Positions 52,001-64,000 of a DNA stretch of 64,000 bases are shown piece after piece. The translations under genes were made by a program, and so were the position numbers. Every line of letters starts with the position of its first letter. Position 1 is the first letter of the stretch. The stretch is taken from the NCBI GenBank assembly GCA_013399895.1, contig VXBA01002171.1, forward strand, positions 159,868-223,867, written 5' to 3'. Origin of the DNA: Serilophus lunatus (Eukaryota; Chordata; Aves; Passeriformes; Eurylaimidae). The notes below the pieces were generated by a model, which saw only the letters and a program-made list of their open reading frames with translations, did not search any database and had not been told where the DNA came from.

Positions 52001-55000
52001 TTTTGGTGACAGTCACAACACAGGCTTTGGAAGCAGGAAATACATCCCATAAACTAAATAGGAGACTATTGCCTGACTAATTCCCAATGCCACTGTGCTC
52101 CTGATGCACAATAAATGTGAGGCTGGCCCTGTTCTCCAGCTGTTTCTTCATTTTCTCCAGCAGTGCCAGGTTCCTACTTGCTGTTCCCAACTCCTTTTAT
52201 GTTACCTCTTTGGACTAAGGCCTGATCTACTTAAATTAATATCCTTCCTGATAATCCCCAAAGCTACACCAATAGTGAGCTGCATGTTTCTCATCTTTAA
52301 CTTTTAATATTCCAACACAAACCATGACACTGAGCCAAGTGCCACCTTTACACAGGGACTAAATTTAGTTCTTGTTCTGTGTTGTCGCCAGTGTCACTGT
52401 AGTTTGTGGTTCCAGAAATCTATGTGGGGTGGATATACAGCTGAAAAACTGTATTTTCCTGAAATAAAAGGTTTCTTAAAAGTCAAGAGTATAGTGTTTT
52501 TGTTGGTACAGGACAGTTGTTTAACCTCAAAACTCAAGAAGAAAGATGAAACATGCAGGTATTTGTTTTCATCTGTCACCATTTGAATTTCTAGATACAT
52601 CTTAGGATAAAAAATGGAGAGAACTGAACTGTTGCTTTAGAGTACAAGAAATTTCAGATTTCTTACTGAAGAACAAGGAACAGCCCAAGACAGGACTGGC
52701 TTACAGTTGCTCGCTTCCTCCTGACACACATGAATGAGACAGAGTGGATTTAATTTCCAGTTCACAAATACATTTCAGGGAAGGGGCATATACTCTCCAC
52801 TAACAGAGACCTGGCCATTTCTTCAGATGATGTTTATGACGACTCTGAGAAATTCTGTTCTCAGAAATTAGAAACTCAATCTGAAAATATCATCTGTTGC
52901 TCTATTCTTGGTCTGTTGCATACTATATTTTCTTCTTTGTTCTAAATACGTATGAAGTTATTAAAAATAGAAATTATACAGTGCTCTTAGAAGGTGCCAA
53001 ATTCACAGACACCAAGAATGGGAATAAGTCTCTTCATTTCATTGGTAGAAAGACAAGCATTTGCTAAAGGAGATTTTAAGAGCTCTAATTCTTTTAGAGA
53101 TGGCATGAACTTCTGCTACTGTCTACACAAAGTGTTTGTCCACTTTCCCTGGAGAAGCGAGAAAGGAGCTTCGCTGTGTTCCCCACGGAGCTGACGTGCA
53201 CTGCTCTGCATTCACTGCTCTTCATCCACACAGATGGAGAGCTTGGCAACCAGTTATCTTAAACTTTTTCTGAAAGCAAATATAACCCTGCTTTATCTCT
53301 TGTCCTTCTAACATTGTCTGGAAGAGACATTGGTGTTTTGCTTTGTGGCTCCCTAAGGAGAGGGTAAAAGTATAAAAGGGATAGAAAAAAACACAGAAAA
53401 AACAGATAAATATCTAAAGTTTCCAACAAAACACATGGTTTAACTTAAGGAAAATTTAGACAGCAATCTCTTGTAAAAATATGTATTTAAGTTTTTCTCT
53501 ATATGGAGTGGAGGAAAAAAACTCAGACAAGAGGGAAATATCAAACAGGAGAGTTGAAATATCTTGAAATTATCATGGTTCACTTGAGCTCTGCACAGTG
53601 CTTCTGACACCAGCTTTGAGGAGCAAAGTCCAAGCCCTGTGAACTCAGCCTAAGATAAAACTCCCTACACAGTGATCCCTAAGCATCCAAATGATAATAA
53701 ACACATTGAAGAATCTTGTTGGAAAGAGCCAAAAGAAAGATGTTTTCAAGAACTGACCTGCTTTCCCTTCCCTCTAGTTTTGGAACTAGTGAAGGAGGGC
53801 TGAGTGACCCTGCCTGCCTCCCTCTACAGTGTTAAACAAAATCCAGACAAGCAACTGCTCTTCTTTCCCTTCCCATAGCTCAGTGCAAGCCCAGACTCTG
53901 GCTAACATTCCATAACCATTCTGCCTTTCCCATTGGGGTGTGTTACCTGAAAGCCTCCCACCTGACAGACCAAGGGACAAAGCACTGCATGATCTAGCCC
54001 TGCTTTTATAAAAGTATCCTAATACTAATTTCTTTTCCTTTCCTTTCTAATTAATGCAAAAAGGGGTCTATGGATGTTCTTCCTACAGTGGGCTTTCTTG
54101 GTAGTTCATTGGTTCAGAAACAAGTCCTAATTCCATCCACCAGCAGTTTTATATGATCTACACTGAATTACTTAAGATTCCTAATGTAGTTGGATCCAAA
54201 ATTCAGTAAAGGTGGTAGAAATCAGCTTCAGAGCACTTTGGATTTCATCTGATTAATATTAATTTCCTGGCATTTTTGCTTTGATTTATTGGCCTTGGGA
54301 AAAATCACAAATACACCTACACACATTTTAAAAAGAAGAATTAAGAAAGTATCCACATCCTCCCTGAAGACACTCAAAGCAGCACTTGTATGTGAACAGG
54401 AATTCACAGCATATTCTGAATGGAATTTTCCATCATAAGTCTTGAGCTCTGGAGACCTCTGTAGAGGCTTAATAACTTAATGGAGGAGTTTGAAATATAC
54501 AAAGGAACAAACATTTTGCAGAGCAGTACATCCAGATATGCTACCAGTTTCCTCTGTAGTCCAGCTCTGCCCAAACAAGATATCAAAAGAAAGTAAGAAA
54601 CAGCAGATCCTGTTTAACACCACTAGGAAATGAAAGATTTTACCACAAGAAATTCTACACAGAAATCTCCATGAAACAATCACCTACTTCACCCACCATC
54701 TCAGCTGATTCCTATTGACCTCGGGCAGACGGAGAAACAGAAACACAAAACTTAACATCGATACATGTTAATGAACCCCCAAACCAGCACACAGACATCT
54801 AAACTGGGGCCTTAAGAAAGGTAGTGGTTTTTTCTAGTCAGAATTACCTTGACTAGACAGGCACCATAAATAAAAGACATAGCTACAATTGAAAATACAA
54901 ATTTTGATCCAAAAAATGTTATTGCACTTCAGGCTTATTGCTATACCAGTGTCAATTCTCTGGTCTATCCATGGTCTATCACACATGTTTGTACCCTTTG

Positions 55001-57000
55001 AGATTCTCAAGTACTTTCTTGAAAGGTGGACAAAGGTGACAGAAAGTGATAATACAATAAGTAAACTCCTGATATCACCGAAAGTATCAGTATCAGGAAG
55101 GTCAGACTCTAAACCCAGTTATATTATCCTAAGAACCTGATGCTTCCCTCTTGCACCATTCACCATCATGAAATTTTCTGGTCCACTTTTCTTCTGCTTG
55201 TATTTTAATTTATGATTAGTTGAAGATTTAACTGAAGTCCCTGCAAAACACCAGACTTTTCAATCCACAGTGTTATTGGCTGTGAGCTGGTGACATTTAA
55301 CCAGGCAAACACATTCAAGCCACGGCAAAGCCAAACATCAGGTAAAATATGACACCTTCCTAATGTGGGCTGATTTTAGATGCTCAAAACAAAAAAAAAG
55401 TTTGGGAATATAAAATACCGATTATGAAAACACAGCGACCTGCCTCTGCTATTGCATTCTTGCCATGCGTCCCATGGCACAGCACTGTTACAAACTTGTC
55501 TGTGGTTTCTTTTCCCTCATTTGATAGCAACCTCATCAAGTGTGAATCATGAAACCACATCATGCAACAATGCTGTCCTTCTACTGACTTCTCGGAACAT
55601 AAACAATAATAACTTAAACACAACCTACCAAAGACTTAAGTAAAGCACTTAAAGGAAATCTATATTTTTATATAAACCACGGATGTTTAGTGATGTGGTA
55701 TGATATTTCTGCTTATGTCTGAATAGCTGGAAATTATCTCATGATTGAAAAGCAGTATATTCCTTGGATGCTGAGAATGGAACTTTTATTTATTACATAT
55801 TTTTGTGTTTTCATATTAAGAAGCACAGGCAGGAACATTACAGGCTGGTAAGTGATTCAGTTTTGATCAGCTTTTGACACAATGCTAGCAAGTCTCTGTG
55901 TAAAACGTGAAGTTTATTTCAAACAGCTTGAAGCTGGAAAAAGCATAATCTAGAAGAGATCTTATTTGCAGTTTATTGACCTCTCTTGAGTGTTCATTTG
56001 GCTGTTGTTGGATCCTAACCTTAACTGATACTGAATATCCTCAGATGGAACTGACTAGCAAGTCACGCAATCCTCATATTTCTATCAGCTGATCGGTAAC
56101 CACAAATATTTGTAGTTGGTGTTATCTGGGAAATAATGAAAATCCAACATGGAAAAAATCAGACATGAAAATCAATGTTGAAACCATCTTAAAATCCCTA
56201 AGATGATAAAAGACAGAGTCAAGCCTGGAACACTGTCCTTAAAGTACCCTAGTTTTACTAGTTCAATCCAAAGATCTTCCAGGAGCAGCTTCTCTTAGCA
56301 CAGAACAGCACATGGTCAGATCTGCTCACACAGCACCACGGCCACTGATTTATCTCTTACAGTCCCTCTCCACCTGGGCTTCTTCCAGGCCAATTCCCAC
56401 ACTCTCAGCCCACTCCAGGCAACCTCAGCCCCATCTCTGCTGAGCACAGTCCTAATCCCAGTACTTAAATTGAGCAATGAGAACATTGCTTTGACCATCA
56501 AAACTTTCAGTGAGGATCAGACTGTGACCTCAGCTTCTGAATCCTCCTCACTGAATAAAGGGGTTACCTAAGGGGAATCTTGGAGCCCTTATGTTACACC
56601 AGATTTTGAACATGATTTTTGTTCTAACTGATAAATAAAAGTGAACAGCATCACTATTTAATGGGTGATCTCTGTCACTGAATAGTGCAGCCACTGACAC
56701 TGATGCCAGACAGACATCTTGGATCTTAAGACAAGCCTCAAGAAAAAGAAGCATATGCTCTTTTTGAAGCACTGGTTAAGCTTTGAGGAAAGAAAACAAA
56801 GAAAATCATTGTAGCCAGACAGCATGCTAGGAAGAAACTAGCTGTTTTTATCAAAAATTACAATCAAGCAGAAAACAGAGAATTAGGATGTCCACCACCA
56901 ATTACTGAGGTAAGGGAGATAAAAATAAAGCAGTTTGGAAAACCTGTGATTACTTCCCATCCAACTCTCATTTCCAAAAATTTGCAAGAGTAAAAATGGA
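49001..57000. other. Non-coding region, 49-57 kb
   Basis: No gene is supported. Two small patches are unusually CpG-dense for this window: six CpGs at 51112-51193 and four at 53158-53196. A 15-mer is duplicated at 50973. A GC-richer patch near 56.28-56.46 kb shows no recognisable content. The interval 50.70-50.76 kb is very AT-rich. I see nothing nameable in 49.0-50.9, 51.2-53.1 or 53.2-56.2 kb. Confidence 0.75.
50973..51005. repeat. Tandem duplication of a 15-mer, period 18
   Basis: TGCCCCTCATCCCAG occurs exactly at 50973-50987 and at 50991-51005 with a CCA spacer. It is a short, apparently recent slippage duplication in a GC-richer patch. Confidence 0.9.
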
Positions 57001-57504
57001 TTTTACTAGGATGAGGAAAATGACAATATGTATATGACTAAATACATCTGCCATATCAGACACAGTTCAAATTATAAACAAGGATGAATTGTGTCATCCT
57101 GAGGATCTAAGTTGCCTTCACACAGGTACTGTCACTGGTGATTGAAACAGTTCATGCAGATATTCTGAGTAAAACTTCGACTTACTTTTTCCATCTTGCT
57201 TAATTAAATTGCTTAACAGCTCCAGAATCTAAGGATAATATAATTTAAAGACCACAGGACTAATAAATGAAGTTGTAAAGAAATCATAAGGAAAACTAAA
57301 CCTGTCAACAGGTAAAAATTCTGCAAATAAAAGGTCTCTGGTACAGAGAAAGCATTTCTTGTGTTTCTGGCATCAATTTCACATCATCTGAGTTCTCACG
57401 TGGGAGTCACCAGCACTGAGGCCATGACTCCTGCCAGCACATTTAAGTGCTGCATTATTTACCTAAAAAGGCAAACCCAGGCAGAACAACCCAGCAGCTC
57501 CTTT

Positions 57505-57635
57505 GCATGGGAGCTCTCTGCTGTGACCTCGGGTGAGCCACGTGCTATTCTTCCTCTGTCAACGAGAGACAATGGTGCTTCACCCCTCTGACAAGTGCTT
57601 TGAGATCCATAAACAAAGGGCTCTGGATATTGAAA
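57505..57635 (+). repeat. MIR-type CORE-SINE remnant (MIR1_Amn-like 3' end)
   Basis: A CTGTGACCTCGGGTGAGCCA word (57521-57540) matches the MIR phrase 'tgtgaccttgggcaagtcac'. It is followed by a CCTCTGTCAACGAGAGACAATG word in the place of 'catctgtaaaatggggataat'. The element ends with AGTGCTTTGAGATCC (57594-57608) and a GGGCTCTGGATAT word. That closing phrase is typical of amniote MIR copies, which end 'gcgctttgagatcc...gcgctata'. The order and spacing are right, so this is the best-supported dispersed repeat in the window. The subfamily assignment is from memory. Confidence 0.6.
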
Positions 57636-60600
57636 TCCTGGGTACATTCTGCTTGGCACGTCCCCTGGGGTTTTGGAGAGAAAGGTGCCAAAAACATATG
57701 GATAAATAAGTGCAATGCAAAGGAGTCATTATTTTGAATATTCCCTCATCAATTTTTACTGCACCTGGTAATTGAGTGTAAGATGGGGTTTTCTTTCTGC
57801 TCTCATTGGTTTTCCTTCATTATTCTGCCCATGTTAGAGCCACTTACCGCAGACTAAAAGTTGGTCTCTTGGTCCACAGAACGACAATAACAGCACATTT
57901 TACTCCACTGTTTTCTCAGGTCTATTTTTTGTGTTTATTTATTTGAGCCACTAAATTATCTAATTAGTGGCATATATAGTTGAAACATGAGCTGCTGTGA
58001 ATATTTACTGCACACTTGTTCAGGCATTTATCTAAATAGGTGGCATGCCAGGCCTATGTAATAAGGAATAATGATTCCTTAGAAGAGTTACAGGAAATTA
58101 TGGAAGACAAAAAAAAAAAGGGAAAAAAGTTTTGCATAGTGGCTTGTAGCATCCAACAACATATATCAATTCTTCCAGAGATAGAGCAATTGCATAGTAA
58201 TGACAAAAATTTTATTGTAACAAATAAATCAATACTTGCCCTACTGCAGTCTCAGATGCTACTTTTATGGATCTTCCCATGTCCATTACATAAAACTGCT
58301 CCTGATAGAGCGCATTAAATGACAACTGCTGGGGGGGTGAAGAATACAGTACCACATCTTTGCACACTGTGCTCTACCTGCTATTAATCACTATCTCATT
58401 GCATGGGGATCCATTTATATCACTGCAACAACAGTGCTGAGTGGCTTACAGTGATGGACTGTGCTGCACAGGGAATGTTTGTTTTTGCAGCAGAGCTGTC
58501 ACCGCATGCCCAGCAAAATGAAAATTCAAGATATCCCCAATTAGAAGTGCTTTTAGGTAAGGAAAAAGCCAGCAAAATACACACCATGGGGCAAAGAGAG
58601 AAAACTCATGTTCTATGGTCCCAGTCCTTGTATAAACACGCCAGAACAAATTTTCTTGGGGCCCCATTCAATGCAGACAATCTCTCCCACACTGCAAGTG
58701 CTACACCTACCCCCTTTTGTTCCCAGTTCTTCAACATAATAGTAAAGCATTTTTTAATGATACATTAAGTACTTATAGCAGTGTGTTTCTGGTTATCTGG
58801 TGGCTTAAACAGAAGTCAGACACATCAGATCCAAAATAATCTGTTACGTATACCATCACAGTCATTTGGTCTAGTAATCTTAGACAGAAACTCTTCTCTG
58901 TCTTCTAAGTAACAAAGAAAAAAAAAATTAACAACCAAACACATAGTTCTGGCAATTAAGGAAGAAGCAGGAAGACCAGAGGAGATTTCATCCATCCTCT
59001 TGGACCAGCATATCTAGTAAAAGGAGGATATCTATCTCTTGGATCTATCTATTCCTTTACTTCAGTCTTTCACCCTGCAGCAAACATGCCAGCAGGGACC
59101 AGTGCAAATGAATAATAGGAAGTGTCTTTGAAGTCCTGGGAATACCACACGTGGGCAGAGTATGCCGCTGTGACTATCTGAAGATTTACATCTGTCAAAC
59201 ATGTTACCTTGTTTTACCTCACTTGTTAGCAAACACCTAAGTTTCCCGAAAGAACAGATACGGTAATCTCTTTCTTTTAAAAAAATATTTAAGTCAAAAA
59301 ATATTCATAATATTTGAATAAATTCTGAACCTTCAAGTAGCCTTCAAGAGCTACTTGCAAGGATTAAATTCATCTTCTCATTGTTTTATCCCTCTCTTTA
59401 CCTTTTTTCCCCCCTTCTTCCTCATCTTCATCCCATTAGGCTCAGTGTCAGACATTTCAGGTCTGTGTCAATCATCTTTTTTACTCTCAGTACAATTTGG
59501 GCATTATGATGCAAAATAATAGTGATACTACACAGCACTCTTTTTTTGGACTGCCTCTCAGAAATCAAAGCAAAACCAACCAGCTTTAGTTAAAGTCCTT
59601 CCTTGCCCAGACTCACTCCCCTCAAACATTGGGAGCCACTTCTAATCTACTGGGGTAAACCAGGTCTCAAATGTTACCAGCAGGACATAGATGAAAAATC
59701 ACACAGCTTATAGAATTCTCTCCTTACTTACCTATCTGTTGTTGGACTTTCAGGGGTCTGAGGTAGGTTGTCTTGGTAAAAGAATTTACTTTTTACATGT
59801 TAGACGCAAACAGTTGCTAAGCACTTTAAAGAAATGCTGTAGAGCATCTTCCTGGTCCTTTTCAATGCAATACTCTCCTGCCAGGTTTCCATTTTTCATT
59901 CTACAGATGTCACCTGGATGGCATTCTGCTCATTTTACATGGCCAATTTATCTCTGGTGTATTATGCACATCCTGTGGGGAAAAACCCCAAAGAAAGACT
60001 TTTGCACTGCACTTCAGTGCTTCATATGGATATACTGAACCAGGATTAATTTATTCACTGGTATGCTAATTTCATTTGCCTATGGCTATTAGTGAACAAC
60101 CTGAAGCCTGAGTTTGGCATGGTTGTTAGGAGTGCCTGCAGTGATAAATGACCAAGTGGATATATCTACATGGATTCTTTTTCTTCTGCATTTTAATTCA
60201 TTAACCAAATGAGGTCTTAAAGCCCTTTACCTATTTCCTACCCTTCTGATAGATTAGTATGCATTTCATAATCATTCATCTGATAAAGGCAAAAAAACCA
60301 AGACTGTCCTCTGTGGTGTTACAGGCAGGATTCTCTCCACCCTTCTCATTACTCAGCTAAACTCAATTTTGTTCCTTTCCTTATTTTCTGTTCATACAGT
60401 GATTTGCAAGTGAATAACTCCACTCTCTGAAGAGGCTGGATCAGATGCACAGTAATTGTGCCAGGCTGGAATGAATGGAGCTGCACATCTCACACTCACT
60501 GCCTCCCCACTTAGCTGGGCACAGAGCTTATTTTCTCACCACCTTTTGGGACCACTCACCTAACAGAGCAGTTGAACTACTGACCCGAGGATGGATCTGT

Positions 60601-63391
60601 GAACTCTTTCCACCACCACATGCCCCCTTTGGAAATGGTACCCCCCCCTTCACTCAGGCCCAGGTTTTCTCTCTTCACTCCCATTGGCGTCAACATTTGA
60701 TGGCTGCAGGGTCAGAGGCAGCCCAGAAGTGATTCAACTGCAGGCTGATCTCTACTATGACTGCTGGGCCAACAGACTGATGAGTGCCAGTGCTGGCACA
60801 GGAAGGGCGGCAGGAGCAGCAGGAGGGAAAGAAAGAATCCCACACGTTCCCTAAATATCACGATGAAGCAGCAGACAGGCCTGTCTAGAGGTCGTGAATG
60901 AGAAGGGTGAAGTTCACCTCTGTGGCTTATTTACAACTTGAATTCTAATACTGAGTTGTCTTTTCAGCCATTTGCTCTGCGGCTTTGTTTTTCTCTTTGG
61001 TTTTAAACTTTCCTTGCAGGCATTTGGCTTTCTCGAATAAGGCTTTTTAAAAATGTTTGCCTTGCCTGCAAAAAGTATATTAGTTTAAAGTAAAAAGAGC
61101 ATGGAAACTCATAAGGCAAGGGTCATAGCCCCAGGGAGAGCTGCAGCCCATCCTCATATGGGTTTGGGACACAAGGTCCAGGCAGATTTAGTGACAAATA
61201 CCCTGTCTCCACATCCAGTTTCAACAGCTCTTCAGTTCATCAGACTTCTTTGGTGTCACTAATTTATCAGTGCCTGTCCTTTGGAAATCTAATACCTTAA
61301 AGAGACTTGCCTTACTTATCTTTCCTTCTAAATTCAAGTAAATCACCTTTCTGCTCATTCAGTCCAAACTCCTTTTTTCTTAGAAAAGTACTCCTTCAGA
61401 ACATCCCCAACTGTTTATTGACAGCAAGACTGAAAGCGTCACATGCTATTAAGTCAGTAAATATTTGGTCATACCTTCCAGAAATAGCACTACAAAAATA
61501 TATTCACCTTTTCCTTTTAGAGAGGTGCTGGTGGTGAGAGAAATGATACAGGATTCCACCCTCTGAAGTTGCACATCATTGGCTGCTCTGTTTGGTGACT
61601 GAGCTTTTCTGTTCCCTGCCTGCATCTTACCTATAGCTCCAGCCTTTGTCTGGCTTTTAATGATCTCACTTTTGAAAAGGTGAATTTAAAACCCATCAAT
61701 TGCCCTCCTGCTATACCATCTGGTCCCAGTCGATTTTATGCTATTAGAAAGCCCAGCTTTTTGGCTGGTATTTTTAGTTTGCAGTTGTTGCTATTCTACA
61801 GCTGGGATCACAATGTTTTGAAGTAAATCAGATGAGAATTATACCGTGCAGAAAGTAGCAGCAGATATTCAATGCACCTATATTAGGTTAATGTATTCTT
61901 TTTATGGATTTATTTTGCTTAGTTCAAGACATGCAGAAAAGAATAGGGAAAATAATAAAATCCTTCAAACAAGTGATTTACTCCAAATCAGGGATGTGTT
62001 TACCTGCCCTACTTAGATGGGGAAAAAAACAAGTTAGCTAAATATTACTAGATATGAATATTTTTGTCCTTTATTTCCATAAAGATTAGCTGCATATGGC
62101 CCCTTGGGTAAACAGTGTGTATTGGCTCATAAGCTCTATCGGGAAAAAAGCAACATTAAAGATGGATCTCTGCTTTCAGTTCCACTGCAATCACACTACA
62201 ACCAAGAGACTAAAAGAACAAAAATGTTTATTGATTACTTTCCCCATAACTTTGTACAAAGAATATTGAAGACCAGCAGAGTATACTAATGTTTTAACTT
62301 ATTTCATTTAGTTATGAGGACAGAAGCAAAAAGCAACAGGGAAGATATCTCTTTAAAGAGAATTTGGATTAGGAAGAACTACATAACCTTCTTTTTTTTC
62401 AAACTGGGAATTGTTTCAGGCAGAATACTCAGGTATTCAAAATGAAGACTATCACCCAATTCCATTTACTGTCTGGAGTGTAATAACACAAAGCAATATT
62501 GTGTCCTCATGGATAACAGGCTGTTTATTAACAGTGCTGTCACCACAGATGGCTCCAAAGTGGCCACTCTTCCAGTATAAGGATTTACATTCCACCACCT
62601 CTTGCATCTCTTCTCTGCTACTGCCTGTTGGTTCCTGGAAGTTACTTTATTCTGTCTCTTAACAATTTTCATACAGCTGCATTATGTGGATGGCTGGGGG
62701 ACTAATGGCAAAGATGTTACAGTTCAAGGTAACCAAGGACAAGTCTTAAGGCATGGATGGGAACCTCCACAGGCAATCTAGTGAGATCTCTTTTCAGCTT
62801 CACCTGACATACGCTCAGCATAAGGGAATTTTAAATAAAATCAGAGATGGTCACCTCAACCTACTGCATAGACTTTAAAACAAAATCCATGTCTCAAGTG
62901 GATATTTGCACTGCCTAATTTTGAGTGTTAAATTTGACTGTTTAGTTACAGCTCATATTCTCTACGTAGACAACAGAGAGGCATTTCTGGCATAGAGAAA
63001 GTCAACCATAGTGTACACCTCTAAATTAAATACCTAAAATTAATCTCCTTGAAATGTCAATATTTAAAAAATATGCTCTGGTATTTTAAGCTTTACTTTA
63101 GTGTCATTATATTAGCAACACTGAGATTATTCTTATCTTTAACACCTTGGTTTCAGGTTAGAAAAGAAACATCCTGTACAATTGCATCCTGTTCGAGTTA
63201 ACAGAACTTGAACATTTATCAGTTACTCCAGTGTTTAAGGCATTATTCATGTCAACAGCATTTACTTGCTTTTCATCCTTTCCCCAGAGGAACAGTAAAA
63301 CAGATTTATCTTTACTTTCTGATCTTTATTCTTCATTGTCCCTTTACACAGAAAATCTTTTGCTTTGTTTCCCCTAGTTTCACACAGGGCC

Positions 63392-63405
63392 TTTTTTTTT
63401 TTTTT
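63392..63405 (+). repeat. Poly(T) tract, T14
   Basis: Fourteen T residues lie between GGGCC and CC. It is a simple homopolymer with no adjoining element recognised. Confidence 0.9.
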
Positions 63406-64000
63406 CCTTGAAATCCAACTTTATCAGATGCTGTTTTGTCATCTGTTAATCGTTTCTGCTTTAAACTTCATTAAATTGGTTTTGCCACTATCTCTCTTAT
63501 ATTGTCTTTAGTATGACAAAATGTCCCTACACTTTTAAATTTAAAGCAAGTCTTCAGCAAGTCACGGGTATGGTGATTCCAAAACACCAATGCATGCCTG
63601 AAAACTGGCCTCATTTCAATCATGGTTGACCACCAGTGACTTTCCTAACGAGGTTTTTTGTAAATTTGGTTCTGGTATTCTCGCCCTCAATTCCATGATT
63701 AGATAGGACTGCAGACATGGCTGCCTCAGGTTATTAAGTTAGTCTGGGAAATCTGAGAAACATAAAGAGCAAGTTTAGTCATTTAGAGGTTATCACCAAT
63801 GGAAATCAAAGAGAAGGCATTAGGGATACCTGACATGGCTAATTCCATCTTCAATAAAAAAAGCCATTTTTATTGACAACTTATTAGTGTAAGTGTTTTT
63901 GATTAATAAATAGTGGAGTATTTACCAAGCTTCCCTAATAGCTGATGCAACCATTATTTTTGCTTTGTTGCCAAATAGATTCATCCTATATGTACTGGAA

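Larger units (their letters stand above)
57001..64000. other. Non-coding region, 57-64 kb
   Basis: No gene is supported. The block holds the clearest MIR relic (57505-57635), a G7 run near 58331 and a T14 run at 63392. Open frames of up to about 120 codons near 58.4 and 59.7 kb overlap other frames and resemble no known protein. A GC-richer patch at 60.78-60.82 kb has no other feature. The remaining sequence, including 61.0-63.3 kb, is plain AT-rich DNA in which I recognise nothing. Confidence 0.75.

Noticed and set aside
56525..56575. Possible MIR-like words (CTGTGACCTCAG, CTGAATAAAGGGG)
   Set aside because: A large part of the core is missing between the words, and the resemblance is too weak.
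58040..58318. Lysine-rich open frame that looked faintly protein-like
   Set aside because: It opens at GTG, and the KKKKGKK stretch comes from an A11 run followed by further A-rich sequence. No recognisable domain.
58403..58768. Open frame of about 121 codons
   Set aside because: It has no family resemblance and an overlapping minus-strand frame covers the same bases.
59760..59766. let-7-like seed word GAGGTAG followed by GTTGT
   Set aside because: The rest of the mature sequence is missing and no complementary arm for a hairpin is found nearby.
1..64000. Bacterial-type systems, CRISPR arrays, prophages or viral genomes
   Set aside because: There are no spaced direct repeats, no dense long frames with ribosome-binding sites, and no retroviral LTR or gag/pol-like frames. 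The sequence has a vertebrate non-coding character throughout.

Overview
The window looks like a non-coding stretch of a vertebrate genome, most likely from a bird. It is AT-rich (I judge roughly 40% GC by eye), poor in CpG, full of stop codons in all six frames, and has no operon-like or bacterial gene structure. Across 64 kb I recognise no Alu, B1/B2 or L1 sequence, which argues against a mammal. Dispersed repeats seem very sparse. The only ones I can support are a few badly decayed MIR-type (CORE-SINE) remnants, a family shared by amniotes. Low repeat density with old MIR relics fits a bird best, but a crocodilian or turtle cannot be excluded from this sequence alone.

I find no protein-coding gene, rRNA, recognisable tRNA or microRNA, CRISPR array, or endogenous retrovirus. 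The longest open frames are about 120-150 codons. They overlap each other on opposite strands, many open only at non-ATG codons, and none resembles a protein I know. For about 40% GC I estimate that roughly one frame of 150 codons is expected by chance in this much sequence, so I treat them as noise. The window may be intergenic or lie inside a very long intron.

Region by region: 1-9 kb holds a MIR relic, a small CpG cluster, poly(A) tracts and a perfect 12-bp inverted repeat. 9-17.5 kb holds small tandem duplications, a G/T-only tract and one exon-like interval near 12.5 kb. 17.5-25 kb holds an AT microsatellite, two poly(A) tracts (one ending in an unresolved base), a G-rich tract and two segments that could be conserved elements. 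25-33 kb opens with five TGTCA/TGACA cores in 85 bp and holds pyrimidine tracts. 33-41 kb holds the longest open frame, a 20-bp perfect palindrome, two MIR-like relics and a second unresolved base. 41-49 kb holds a possible enhancer-like segment, G, A and C runs, and an interval near 47.6 kb with good splice-site-like borders. 49-57 kb is nearly featureless apart from two CpG-enriched patches. 57-64 kb holds the best MIR relic.

No set of genes acts together here. Any function is probably regulatory. I saw nothing that amounts to a new biological system. The observations most worth checking are the TGTCA cluster, the splice-like interval at 47.6 kb, and three segments that may be conserved non-coding elements. 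All are low-certainty readings made without alignments.
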